A DNA stretch of 10,093 nucleotides from Baffinella frigidus (lineage: Eukaryota > Cryptophyceae > Cryptomonadales > Baffinellaceae). Below the pieces are notes generated by a model that was not told the origin of the DNA, did no database searches, and saw only the letters and a list, made by a program, of their open reading frames with translations. The position numbers and the translations under genes were made by a program. Positions 5,277 to 10,093 of this stretch are shown here, piece after piece. Each line of letters opens with the position of its first letter. The stretch's first letter is position 1. The stretch is from contig MU647720.1 in assembly GCA_026770585.1 (NCBI GenBank), forward strand, positions 3,140 through 13,232. The letters run 5' to 3'.

Positions 5277-5740
5277 GGTGTAGAGTTGAGGGTGTAGGGT
5301 TGATGGTTGATGGTTAAGGTGTCCGACAAAGCCGTGATCACTCCACCCCGCCTGGGAAAAAAGGGGTTCAGGGCTTAGGGGTGGGGGTTTAGGGTTTAGG
5401 GTTTAGGGTGTAGGGTGTAGGGTTTATGGTTTATGGTTTAGGGTTTAGGGTTGAGGGTTAAGGGTTTAGGGTTTTGGGGTTTAGGGTTTAGGGTTTAGGG
5501 TTCAAGGTAATTTTAGAGTTTAGGGTTGAGGGTTGAGGGTTGAGGGTGTAGGGTTGAGGGTTGAGGGTTGAGGGTGTAGGGCTGATGATTGAGGGTTGAT
5601 GATTGAGGGTGTAGGGTTGATGGTTGAGGGTTGAGGGTTGAGGGTTGAGGGTGCAGGGTTGAGGGTTAAGGTGTCCGACGCAACTCGCTTCCACCCCGCC
5701 TGGCGCAAGAGGGTTCAGGGTTTAGGGTTTAGGGTTGAGG
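5156..5740. repeat. heptamer block dominated by TTGAGGG
   Basis: TTGAGGG and TGTAGGG units dominate at 5165-5310 and 5520-5665, and TTTAGGG at 5385-5510. Two 50-bp islands interrupt it: GGTTAAGGTGTCCGAC (5312-5327 and 5664-5679), each followed 12-16 bases later by CCACCCCGCCTGG (5343-5355 and 5691-5703). The islands carry the start of the exon at 5067-5150 on the minus strand (AGW or AGWKRVASD). They differ in the bases between the shared parts. LNPQPSTLNPQP-type frames through the block are translated heptamers. Confidence 0.9.
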
Positions 5741-5776
5741 TGTTAGGCAGTTGCTCTCGCTCCCTGTTTCGCTCTA

Positions 5777-5811
<35 letters not shown>

Positions 5812-5880
5812 CCTCCCTCCCTCCCTCTCTCCCTCTCTCCCTCTCTCCCTCTCTCCCTCCCCCTCTCTCTCTCTCTCTCG
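5777..5880. repeat. CT microsatellite
   Basis: CTCTCT grading into CCCTCCCT and back. It lies just downstream, on the minus strand, of the GAECE remnant at 5904-5924. No gene content. Confidence 0.93.
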
Positions 5881-5903
5881 CCATCTTTCTGCGGGGCGCA
5901 CAC

Positions 5904-5924
5904 CTCGCACTCTGCGCCAACGTG
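5904..5924 (-). pseudogene. partial copy of the GAECE exon end
   Basis: The 18 bases at 5901-5918 are identical to 5998-6015. On the minus strand both read GAECE followed by a GT (GTGTGC here, GTGCGT there). Upstream this copy has SHV instead of ATVS and no exon beyond. It is likely a duplicated exon end; the 80 bases between the copies hold a poly-C run (about 5947-5956) and two C-rich heptamers. Confidence 0.42.
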
Positions 5925-6000
5925 ACTCTCTCTGGAAAGCGACATGCCCCCCCCCCTCTCTCCATATCTCTGGGGCCCTAAACCCTAAACCCTGACGCAC

Positions 6001-6052
6001 CTCGCACTCTGCGCCGGAGACTGTTGCTCCGTAGTCGCCCTTCACCGTGTTC
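6001..6052 (-). CDS. putative 52-nt internal exon (NTVKGDYGATVSGAECE)
   Basis: On the minus strand CTGGACAG precedes 6052 and GTGCGTCAGG follows 6001, the most consensus-like donor of the set. One base plus 17 codons reads NTVKGDYGATVSGAECE. The single leading base fits the two trailing bases of the exon at 7378-7461, giving GGG (Gly) at the join; the end is in phase 0, matching 5067-5150. Family unknown. The heptamer tract 6061-6573 would be its upstream intron. Confidence 0.42.
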
Positions 6053-6069
6053 CTGTCCAGGGGTCAGGG

Positions 6070-6573
6070 TTCAGGGTTCAGGGTTCAGGGTTCAGGGTTT
6101 AGGGTTCAGGGTTTAGGGTTCAGGGTTTGGGGTTCAGGGTTCAGGGTTTAGGGTTTAGGGTGTAGGGTTTAGGGTTCAGGGTTCAGGGTTCAGAGTTCAG
6201 GGTTCAGGGTTCAGGGTTCAGGGTTCAGGGTTCAGGGTTTAGGGTGTATGGTTTAGGGTGTATGGTTTAGGGTTCAGGGTTCAGGGTTCAGGGTTCAGGG
6301 TTTAGGGTGTATGGTTTAGGGTGTATGGTTTAGGGTTCAGGGTTCAGGGTTCAGGGTTCAGGGTTTAGGGTGTATGGTTTAGGGTGTATGGTTTAGGGTT
6401 CAGGGTTCAGGGTTCAGGGTTCAGGGTTTAGGGTTTAGGGTTTAGGGTTTAGGGTGTATGGTTTAGGGTGTATGGTTTAGGGTTCAGGGTTCAGGGTTCA
6501 GAGTTCAGGGTTCAGGGTTCAGGGTTCAGGGTTCAAGGTTCAGGGTTTGGGGTTCAGGGTTTGGGGTTTGGAG
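6070..6573. repeat. phase-perfect heptamer tract with 63-bp higher-order repeat
   Basis: Seventy-two consecutive heptamers stay in register from 6070 to 6573, differing only by substitutions: TTCAGGG (dominant), TTTAGGG, TGTATGG, TTTGGGG. Nine-heptamer blocks (TTTAGGG, TGTATGG, TTTAGGG, TGTATGG, TTTAGGG, then four TTCAGGG) repeat exactly at 6238-6300, 6301-6363 and 6364-6426. A near copy starts at 6448 after three extra TTTAGGG. Runs containing TTCAGAG on both sides suggest a still larger duplication. Confidence 0.93.
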
Positions 6574-6623
6574 TTTAGACTTGATTGAGATTTGGGGGGT
6601 TGCAGGGCACCCGTCGAAACCGG

Positions 6624-6750
6624 TTTTAGGGTTTAGAGTTTAGAGTTTAGGGTTTAGGGTTTTGGGGTTTAGACTGAAGGTGTAGGGTTTAGGGTTTAGG
6701 GTTTAGGGTTTAGGGTTTAGGGTTCAGGGTTTAGGGTTGAGGGTTTGGAG
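6624..6750. repeat. G-rich TTTAGGG heptamers
   Basis: TTTAGGG-rich, with five perfect units at 6688-6722, then TTCAGGG, TTTAGGG and TTGAGGG, ending at GGTTTGGAGGGCACCC where the strand bias inverts. Confidence 0.9.
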
Positions 6751-6875
6751 GGCACCCTACACCCCACACCCTATACCCTACACCCTCCACCCTCCACCCT
6801 CCACCCTCCACCCTCCACCCGCCACCCTCCACTCTACACCCTACACCCCACACCCTACACCCTGCACCCCCTATC
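6751..6875. repeat. C-rich CACCCTA/CACCCTC heptamers, inverted block
   Basis: About 17 heptamers of the forms CACCCTA, CACCCCA and CACCCTC, including a homogeneous CACCCTC run near 6780-6815. Orientation is opposite to the adjoining G-rich blocks. It ends at CTATCGGTGCAGTACTGTGA. The stretch that follows, to 6985, is unique, with a 12-base C run at 6897-6908 and CAGGTACCAGGGCC at 6961-6974. Confidence 0.9.
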
Positions 6876-7010
6876 GGTGCAGTACTGTGACGCGTACCCC
6901 CCCCCCCCGAGAACGGAGCGGTGGGGATCGCAGGGATCCGGGATTAGAGATCACTTATCTCAGGTACCAGGGCCTTATCCCGATAAGGGGTTAGGGTTTA
7001 AGGTTTGAAC

Positions 7011-7292
7011 CGTTGCAGTAAGCGGAGCCGAGGATGATGACAGTTGAGGGTCGAGGGTTGAGGGTTGAGGGTGCAGGGTGTAGGGTTTAGGGCGTAGGGT
7101 TTTAGGGTGTAGTGTTTTAGGATTTAGGGCTTCACCCGTCGCAGTAAGTGGAGTCGAGGATGAGAACGTCAACGTACGGGGTTCAGATTGGGGGTTTGGA
7201 GGGTTTGGATTTAGGGATCAGGGATTAGGGGTCAGGGGTTAGGGTTTAGGGTTTGACCCGTCGTGGTAGGTGGAGCCGAAGATGATGACAGT
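7011..7292 (-). pseudogene. three 3'-end copies of the LTAAEMM exon
   Basis: Minus-strand segments at 7258-7292 (TVIIFGSTYHD), 7136-7173 (VDVLILDSTYCD) and 7011-7044 (TVIILGSAYCN) match VDVIIVGSTFCD of the exon at 7378-7461. Two keep GACGG then GT; the leftmost has AACG then GT, shifted by one base. They lack the LTAAEMMPFLED half and are separated by heptamers at a spacing of roughly 120 bases. On the plus strand the equivalent frame has TAA or TAG in all three, which favours the minus-strand reading. Confidence 0.5.
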
Positions 7293-7377
7293 TGAGGGTT
7301 GAGGGTTGAGGGTTGAGGGTGTAGTGCTCCAGGGTGTAGGGTTTGACCCGTTAGTGGTTTAGGGTTTAGGGCTTCAC

Positions 7378-7461
7378 CCGTCGCAGAAGGTGGAGCCGAC
7401 GATGATAACGTCAACATCCTCCAAAAACGGCATCATCTCAGCCGCAGTCAGGCCCTGGTAC
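7378..7461 (-). CDS. putative 84-nt internal exon (LTAAEMMPFLEDVDVIIVG)
   Basis: The minus strand reads one base, then 27 codons (YQGLTAAEMMPFLED, then VDVIIVGSTFCD), then two bases. CTGAGCAG precedes 7461 and GTGAAG follows 7378. A helix followed by a hydrophobic strand (VDVIIVGS) is suggested; the family is not recognised. Four copies of the first half occur in 7378-7932. Over the 18 codons shared by three of them, seven codons vary silently and one by replacement (Gly/Cys), as expected of sequence once under protein selection. Trailing GG plus the leading G of 6001-6052 completes a codon. The frame carries an in-frame TGA just upstream in the copies at 7571, 7771 and 7902, consistent with an exon rather than a long ORF. 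Confidence 0.52.
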
Positions 7462-7507
7462 CTGCTCAGGGTTCAGGCTTTAGGTTTTAGGTTTGTACCT
7501 GCTGGGC

Positions 7508-7570
7508 CGTTGCAGAACTGTTACGGAACCGTTACGGAACCGTTGCAGAACCGTTGCAGAACCGTTACGG
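7508..7570. repeat. 11-bp minisatellite, block 1
   Basis: About 5.7 units of CGTTACGGAAC or CGTTGCAGAAC. It abuts the exon copy at 7571-7630 exactly where that copy's coding similarity stops. Confidence 0.92.
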
Positions 7571-7630
7571 ATGATAACGTCGACATCTTCCAGGAACGGC
7601 ATCATCTCCGCCGCGGTCAGGCACTGGTAC
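7571..7630 (-). pseudogene. truncated LTAAEMM exon copy 2
   Basis: Minus strand: AAACAG, one base, then YQCLTAAEMMPFLEDVDVII, and then the frame enters the 11-bp minisatellite. Six or seven silent differences from 7378-7461 and one Gly-to-Cys change. The GSTFCD end and donor are missing, so it could only work if the minisatellite frame is coding. Confidence 0.5.
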
Positions 7631-7770
7631 CTGTTTCAAACCGCCGAAATCGATCTCAGATCAAATCGACGGTTTTTGATGACGAGCCCTGGAGCCATTT
7701 TTGTCGGATTCCGACGGAATCCTGGTGAAATCCCCATGCCTACAATGGACTATTTGAGCGGGTTGTGAGG
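7631..7770. other. unique spacer with short inverted repeats
   Basis: AAACCGCCGAAATCGATCT against AGATCAAATCGACGGTTT (about 7638-7676) forms an imperfect inverted repeat; GGATTCC (7706-7712) and GGAATCC (7716-7722) form a perfect short hairpin. GGAGCCATTTT here (about 7691-7701) also occurs in the insertion at 426-617. A 33-codon minus-strand frame beginning MGISPGFRRNPTKMAPGL crosses it, without recognisable content. Confidence 0.45.
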
Positions 7771-7830
7771 ATGATAACGTCAACGTCCTCCAAAAACGGC
7801 ATCATCTCAGCCGCGGTCAGGCCCTCGTTC
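7771..7830 (-). pseudogene. truncated LTAAEMM exon copy 3
   Basis: Minus strand: AAACAG, one base, then NEGLTAAEMMPFLEDVDVII, then unrelated sequence. Differs from 7378-7461 by silent changes (ACT/ACC, GAT/GAC) over LTAAEMMPFLEDVDVII and by YQ to NE before it. The end stops at the same codon as copy 2, so both lost GSTFCD at one point. Confidence 0.5.
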
Positions 7831-7852
7831 CTGTTTCAGGGTTTTGCGGGAC

Positions 7853-7902
7853 CGTTACGGAACCGTTACGGAACCGTTACGGAACCGTTACGGAACCGTT
7901 GC
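7853..7902. repeat. 11-bp minisatellite, block 2
   Basis: Four and a half units of CGTTACGGAAC, more homogeneous than block 1. It ends inside CGTTGCATCATC, running into the exon copy at 7902-7932. Confidence 0.92.
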
Positions 7903-7932
7903 ATCATCTCCGCCGCGGTCAGGCCCTGGTTC
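7902..7932 (-). pseudogene. truncated LTAAEMM exon copy 4
   Basis: Minus strand: AAACAG, one base, then NQGLTAAEMM, cut off by the minisatellite at ATGATG. Codon choices (ACC, GCG) match copy 2. The acceptor CTGAAACAG is the same as in copy 3. Confidence 0.45.
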
Positions 7933-7942
7933 CTGTTTCAGG

Positions 7943-8036
7943 GAGAGATAGAGAGGTTGGAGAGAGAGACAGAGTAAGAGAGAGAGAGAGAGAGAGACAG
8001 AGAAAGAGCCCGAGCCACAGAGAGAGAGAGGGGGTT
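7943..8036. repeat. GA microsatellite
   Basis: GAGAGAGACAGAG-type purine tract following the last LTAAEMM exon copy. The next 190 bases hold heptamers (8148-8196) and a unique stretch with minus-strand codons RSETSTKQG near 8117-8143, a weak echo of SETSAVL. Confidence 0.9.
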
Positions 8037-8230
8037 TGCGGTGCAGGGGTCAAGGTTAAGGTTAGGGTCGAGGGATGAGGGGAGACATCATATGGTTCAC
8101 GGCGTCATGCCTTGCTTGGTACTGGTCTCAGAGCGAAACGTGCGTTGGTTTAGGGTTCACGGTTTAGGGTTTAGGGTTCAGGGTTCAGGGTTGAGGGTTC
8201 ATCAATCATGGATCCTTCCCCCTACTCTCT

Positions 8231-8288
8231 GGTTCAGGATATCTCTGTTATCCTGAACCATCCCCGGTTCAGGATATCTCTGGTATCC
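8231..8288. repeat. hairpin and its partial direct copy
   Basis: GGTTCAGGATA (8231-8241) pairs perfectly with TATCCTGAACC (8249-8259) around a 7-base loop. The left arm plus loop is repeated at 8266-8288 with one change. TATCCTGAACC appears a third time at 8449-8459. From 8289 to 8430 there is unique sequence with a GTGGGTTAGC duplication and no supported gene. Confidence 0.8.
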
Positions 8289-8432
8289 CCCCATCGTCCA
8301 AGCCTTCCCCGTGGGTTAGCTGTGGGTTAGTTAGCTTGTCCCTCCGGGGTGGTAGCGGGCTGCTTAAGCCCTCTGGTCTCGACGCATCTCTCCCCCTAGC
8401 GTGAAGCGGTCGTGTTTGTCAACTTATGAAAC

Positions 8433-8474
8433 CTCGCTTTTCCCCCGTATCCTGAACCGGTCCTTGAACGAAAC
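8433..8474 (-). CDS. weak candidate exon (VSFKDRFRIRGKSE)
   Basis: Fourteen minus-strand codons read VSFKDRFRIRGKSE between TTCAGGCAG and GAG then GTTTCA, whole codons at both ends. There is no second copy to support it, the acceptor tract is poor, and 42 bases without a stop is easily chance. Reported because all its features match the other candidates. Confidence 0.2.
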
Positions 8475-8491
8475 CTGCCTGAATCTAACGT

Positions 8492-8617
8492 GGAAACGTT
8501 TTCAATTTAAAAAACTTGGGCAATGAAATTTACTACACTAAACGGTCTTTACTAGTAATATCAAAGCAGTCATGTTGTAATTTTGTTTGATTTTTTGTTT
8601 AATTTAAAAAAGTTTCC
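8492..8617. mobile_element. TACTACAC-family inverted-repeat element
   Basis: GGAAAC at 8492 and GTTTCC ending at 8617 bound diverged inverted arms rich in TTTAAAAAA. The core AAATTTACTACAC (about 8526-8538), TTTACTAGTAATA and GTTGTAATTTTG (8575-8586) aligns with the core of the element at 3292-3449 (AAATTTACTACACA, TTTACTTGTAATA, TGTGTAGTAATTTT). The outer arms differ from that copy. No target duplication or ORF is seen. Confidence 0.65.
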
Positions 8618-8897
8618 ATATGAAATCAGTCAGCGGCTGTTCGTGGATAGGGCCTTCGGGTTTAGGGTTTGGGGTTCAGAGTTGTTCCTGCGCGGGAGAG
8701 CTACATGTCATTTTACGCCCTGCGTCTTTCTATTATTTTCCTTTAAAAACGGCAATGGTCGCCGGGAATGCCCACAAATAATTAACTTTGACCTTGATTG
8801 CAACCGCAAGATAAGGTATGCTATCCGCCAACCGCTAGATCTAGCCCTCCTGCGTAGTCAGGGGCGGCGGTTTAGGGTTGAGGGTTTAGGGGTTAGG
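8618..8897. other. unique stretch, no supported gene
   Basis: A plus-strand frame is open from 8583 to 8999, and its middle part (about 8700-8850, ECPQIINFDLDCNRKIRYAI) is not low-complexity. It has no acceptor, no copies and no recognised domain, and it starts inside a mobile element and ends in a duplicated block. Short heptamer runs occur at 8659-8676 and 8869-8897. Left unassigned. Confidence 0.35.
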
Positions 8898-8900
8898 GGT

Positions 8901-9205
8901 AGACGTGTAGCCGTCCCTCTTCTTCTTGGATTCCGGCAGCCTCGAGACGTCCGCCATCGCGGGAATCCCTGTTTGGCTTCACGGATACAGTCCATCTAAA
9001 CAATTTGTAGCACCCCCCTATGCCCCTACGGGTTGCCTACCGTAGGGGATGATGACCTCAGCCAGCAGTCTCTTCTGGCTTCACGGATACAGTCCATCTA
9101 AACAACTTTAGGGTTTGGGGTTTAGGGGCAGACGTGTAGCCGTCCCTCTTCTTCTTGGACGCCGGCAGCCTCGAGACGTCCGCCATCGCGGGAATCCCTG
9201 TTTGG
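8901..9205. repeat. duplicated 76-bp and 29-bp blocks
   Basis: A 76-base block occurs at 8901-8976 and 9130-9205 with about three mismatches. A 29-base block, GGCTTCACGGATACAGTCCA and so on, occurs identically at 8975-9003 and 9077-9105. In the left copy the two blocks touch; in the right copy their order is reversed, with heptamers between. All three frames of the large block are fairly open: the minus strand reads MADVSRLPESKKKRDGYTST from 8957, the plus strand PSLFFLDSGSLETSAIAG. The two block differences fall in one codon on the minus strand (Glu to Ala) and in two plus-strand codons, one silent, so coding strand cannot be decided. Confidence 0.88.
9023..9048. other. hairpin related to the TA-flanked MITE core
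   Basis: CCCCTACGG (9023-9031) pairs with CCGTAGGGG (9040-9048) around eight bases. CCTACCGTAGGG is also the internal palindrome of the element at 9913-10012. It sits between the two 29-bp blocks, so it may be the remains of an insertion there. Confidence 0.55.
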
Positions 9206-9490
9206 GGTTTGGGGTTTGGGGTTTAGTGTTTAGTTTTTAGTTTTTAGTGTTGAGGGTTTACGGTATACGGTTTAGGGTTTAGGGTTTAGGGTTTAGGGTT
9301 TAGGGTTGAGTGTTTAGGGTTTAGGGTTTAGGGTTTAGGATTTATGGTTGAGGGTTAAGTGTTTAGGTTTTAGGGTTGAGTGTTGAGTGTTTAGGGTGTA
9401 GGGTTTAGGGTTTAGGGTTTAGGGTTTGGGGTTCAGGGTTTAGGTTTTAGGGTTTGGTGTTTAGTGTTGAGGGTTTGGGGTTTAGGGTTT
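9206..9490. repeat. degenerate G-rich heptamer block
   Basis: TTTAGGG (five perfect units at 9271-9305), TTTAGTG, TTGAGTG, TTTGGGG and TTTTAGGG variants. Phase is broken several times. Nothing else is visible. Confidence 0.9.
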
Positions 9491-9495
9491 TGGTG

Positions 9496-9533
9496 GTACC
9501 TCCGGCCGCCGTGATGAGCTCGCAGTGGCGGTT
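9496..9533 (-). pseudogene. copy of the HCELITAAG exon end
   Basis: A 38-base copy of 9624-9661 with a single difference (C at 9507, T at 9635), silent in the minus-strand frame HCELITAAG (GCG/GCA). The following GT (GTACC) is kept. Upstream the exon is replaced by an AT-rich palindrome. Confidence 0.5.
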
Positions 9534-9534
9534 T

Positions 9535-9561
9535 AATTTAATTAGGAGGCCTAATTAAATT
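9535..9561. other. AT-rich palindrome
   Basis: AATTTAATTAGG (9535-9546) and CCTAATTAAATT (9550-9561) are perfect 12-base arms around three bases. It starts one base after the shared 38-bp repeat ends, in place of the coding sequence of the other copy, so it may have inserted or marked the duplication breakpoint. Confidence 0.75.
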
Positions 9562-9627
9562 TACTATGCCTTGGCTAATTTCTCCTATTGAAAAGAAACT
9601 GATTCAGTTGTCTTCCGAGATTAGTAC

Positions 9628-9691
9628 CTCCGGCTGCCGTGATGAGCTCGCAGTGGCGGTTGTGGTTGGTGGTGTGGTCGCACTTACGCAC
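9628..9691 (-). CDS. putative 64-nt internal exon (CDHTTNHNRHCELITAAG)
   Basis: On the minus strand ACGCTATCAG precedes 9691 and GTACT follows 9628. Between are 21 codons and one extra base, reading VRK, then CDHTTNHNRHCELITAAG. Cys and His spacing (CDH, HC) could suggest metal binding but no known finger is matched. The right-hand part is duplicated at 9496-9533 with one silent change. GTGCGTAAGT at the start also resembles a donor, so the upstream boundary is uncertain. Its one trailing base does not fit the leading base of the LTAAEMM exon, so another exon, or another gene, would be needed between them. Confidence 0.35.
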
Positions 9692-9910
9692 CTGATAGCG
9701 TTGATGGGTTAGAGAGAGAAAGGGAGAAAGAGAGGGTGCGGCAACTTTTGATTGACCACCATCACGTCTAAAGTAGACAGTTGAGATCAAGGTACGTAAG
9801 ATATAGGGTAGGTGATAGGAATACATGTAAAGCTGGAACTAACACAGTTGAGATTGAGATAGGTAAGACAGGGACACGTGTCGTACCAGGAACGGAACCT
9901 ACCATACACG
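9692..9910. other. unique stretch, nothing recognised
   Basis: Contains a short GA tract (9711-9735) and a loose duplication around ACAGTTGAGAT (9777-9787 and 9844-9854), each followed within 30 bases by GGTA and AAGA. No exon candidate has both splice signals and a supported frame. Confidence 0.4.
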
Positions 9911-10014
9911 TATCCCTTAAGTGGCCAGTAGGCTCATACGCCCTACCGTAGGGCCCTAGGACCAGCCTAGGACCTCAGGCCCCCAAATTTGGAGGCCTGG
10001 TCACTTAAGGGATA
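9911..10014. mobile_element. TA-flanked 100-bp MITE, copy 2
   Basis: TATCCCTTAAGTGGCCAG (9911-9928) against the complement of 9997-10014 gives an 18-bp inverted repeat with one mismatch. With TA as target duplication the element is 9913-10012. It shares with copy 1 (1696-1796) the termini, TAGGC-CATACGCCCTAC, the CCCTACSGTAGGG palindrome, CCTAGGACCTC and AAATTT, in the same order. Different flanks confirm independent insertions. After it come an 11-base C run (10025-10035) and a unique piece that ends in another C run at the window edge. Confidence 0.88.
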
Positions 10015-10093
10015 GGAAATCGTTCCCCCCCCCCCGAACGTATAATGCAAGCGCTGAAACTGACTTGGGTTCGTTTGGGAGACCCCCCCCCCC

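Noticed and set aside
5488-5995. Several overlapping frames with LNPQPSTLNPQP, ERERER or SLSLSP repeats
   Set aside because: Heptamer and dinucleotide repeats stay open in several frames at once; no frame has mixed composition except the short segments reported.
7390-7768. Plus-strand frames containing MITSTSSKNGIISAAVR twice
   Set aside because: Antisense of the LTAAEMM exon copies. Third positions coincide in both frames so it cannot be excluded outright, but the short copies have plus-strand stops and the splice signals fit the minus strand.
8343-8385. tRNA-like arm GGGCTGCTTAAGCCC with nearby GGTAGCGGG
   Set aside because: The loop has G where U33 is expected, there is no T-arm GGTTCRA at the right distance and no acceptor stem closes.
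8583-8999. 138-codon plus-strand frame
   Set aside because: Starts inside an inverted-repeat element, crosses heptamers and ends in a duplicated block. The middle 50 codons are not obviously junk, but no domain, copy or splice signal supports them.

Overview
The window looks like repeat-dense nuclear DNA of a eukaryote whose telomere-type heptamer is TTTAGGG (plants, green algae, dinoflagellates and several other algal lineages). Thousands of bases are perfect or degenerate TTTAGGG-like heptamers, interleaved with GA/CT microsatellites, short inverted-repeat elements and small islands of unique sequence. There is no long intact ORF, no rRNA, no convincing tRNA, no CRISPR and no bacterial-style gene. 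The lineage cannot be settled by eye; a microalga, possibly a dinoflagellate or green flagellate, is my best guess.

The main result is a set of short protein-like segments, all read on the minus strand. They are bounded by AG and GT dinucleotides at plausible splice positions and separated by heptamer repeats. The best are 7378-7461, 6001-6052, 5067-5150, 4433-4536, 3255-3299, 2392-2436 and 283-412, with weaker ones at 9628-9691 and 8433-8474. In minus-strand order the first four have compatible splice phases (one base plus whole codons plus two bases; one base plus codons; codons only; codons plus two bases), so one spliced gene with heptamer-filled introns is possible. Many of these exons also occur as extra partial copies (six of the 283-412 type, six of the 7378-7461 type, three of the 4433-4536 type). 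The window may therefore be a gene with duplicated exons, or a graveyard of gene fragments. I do not recognise the protein.

Layout. 1-1640: GA microsatellite, leftmost exon, an inverted-repeat insertion whose empty site is visible nearby, and duplicated exon/heptamer modules ending in a perfect TTTAGGG array. 1641-2440: heptamers switch to the C-rich orientation around a 101-bp TA-flanked element; then CT microsatellite and a 45-nt exon. 2441-3300: G-rich heptamers and a 45-nt exon. 3300-4000: three inverted-repeat elements or remnants, one placed exactly as an intron. 4026-5150: CT tract between direct repeats, two exons, a 32-bp tandem repeat and another inverted-repeat element. 5156-6750: large heptamer blocks, each with its own dominant variant, including a 504-bp tract with no indel and a 63-bp higher-order repeat. 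6751-7935: a C-rich heptamer block, then seven copies of one exon mixed with an 11-bp minisatellite. 7943-10093: GA tract, hairpins, a further inverted-repeat element, duplicated 76/29-bp blocks, heptamers, a duplicated exon end and a second copy of the TA-flanked element.
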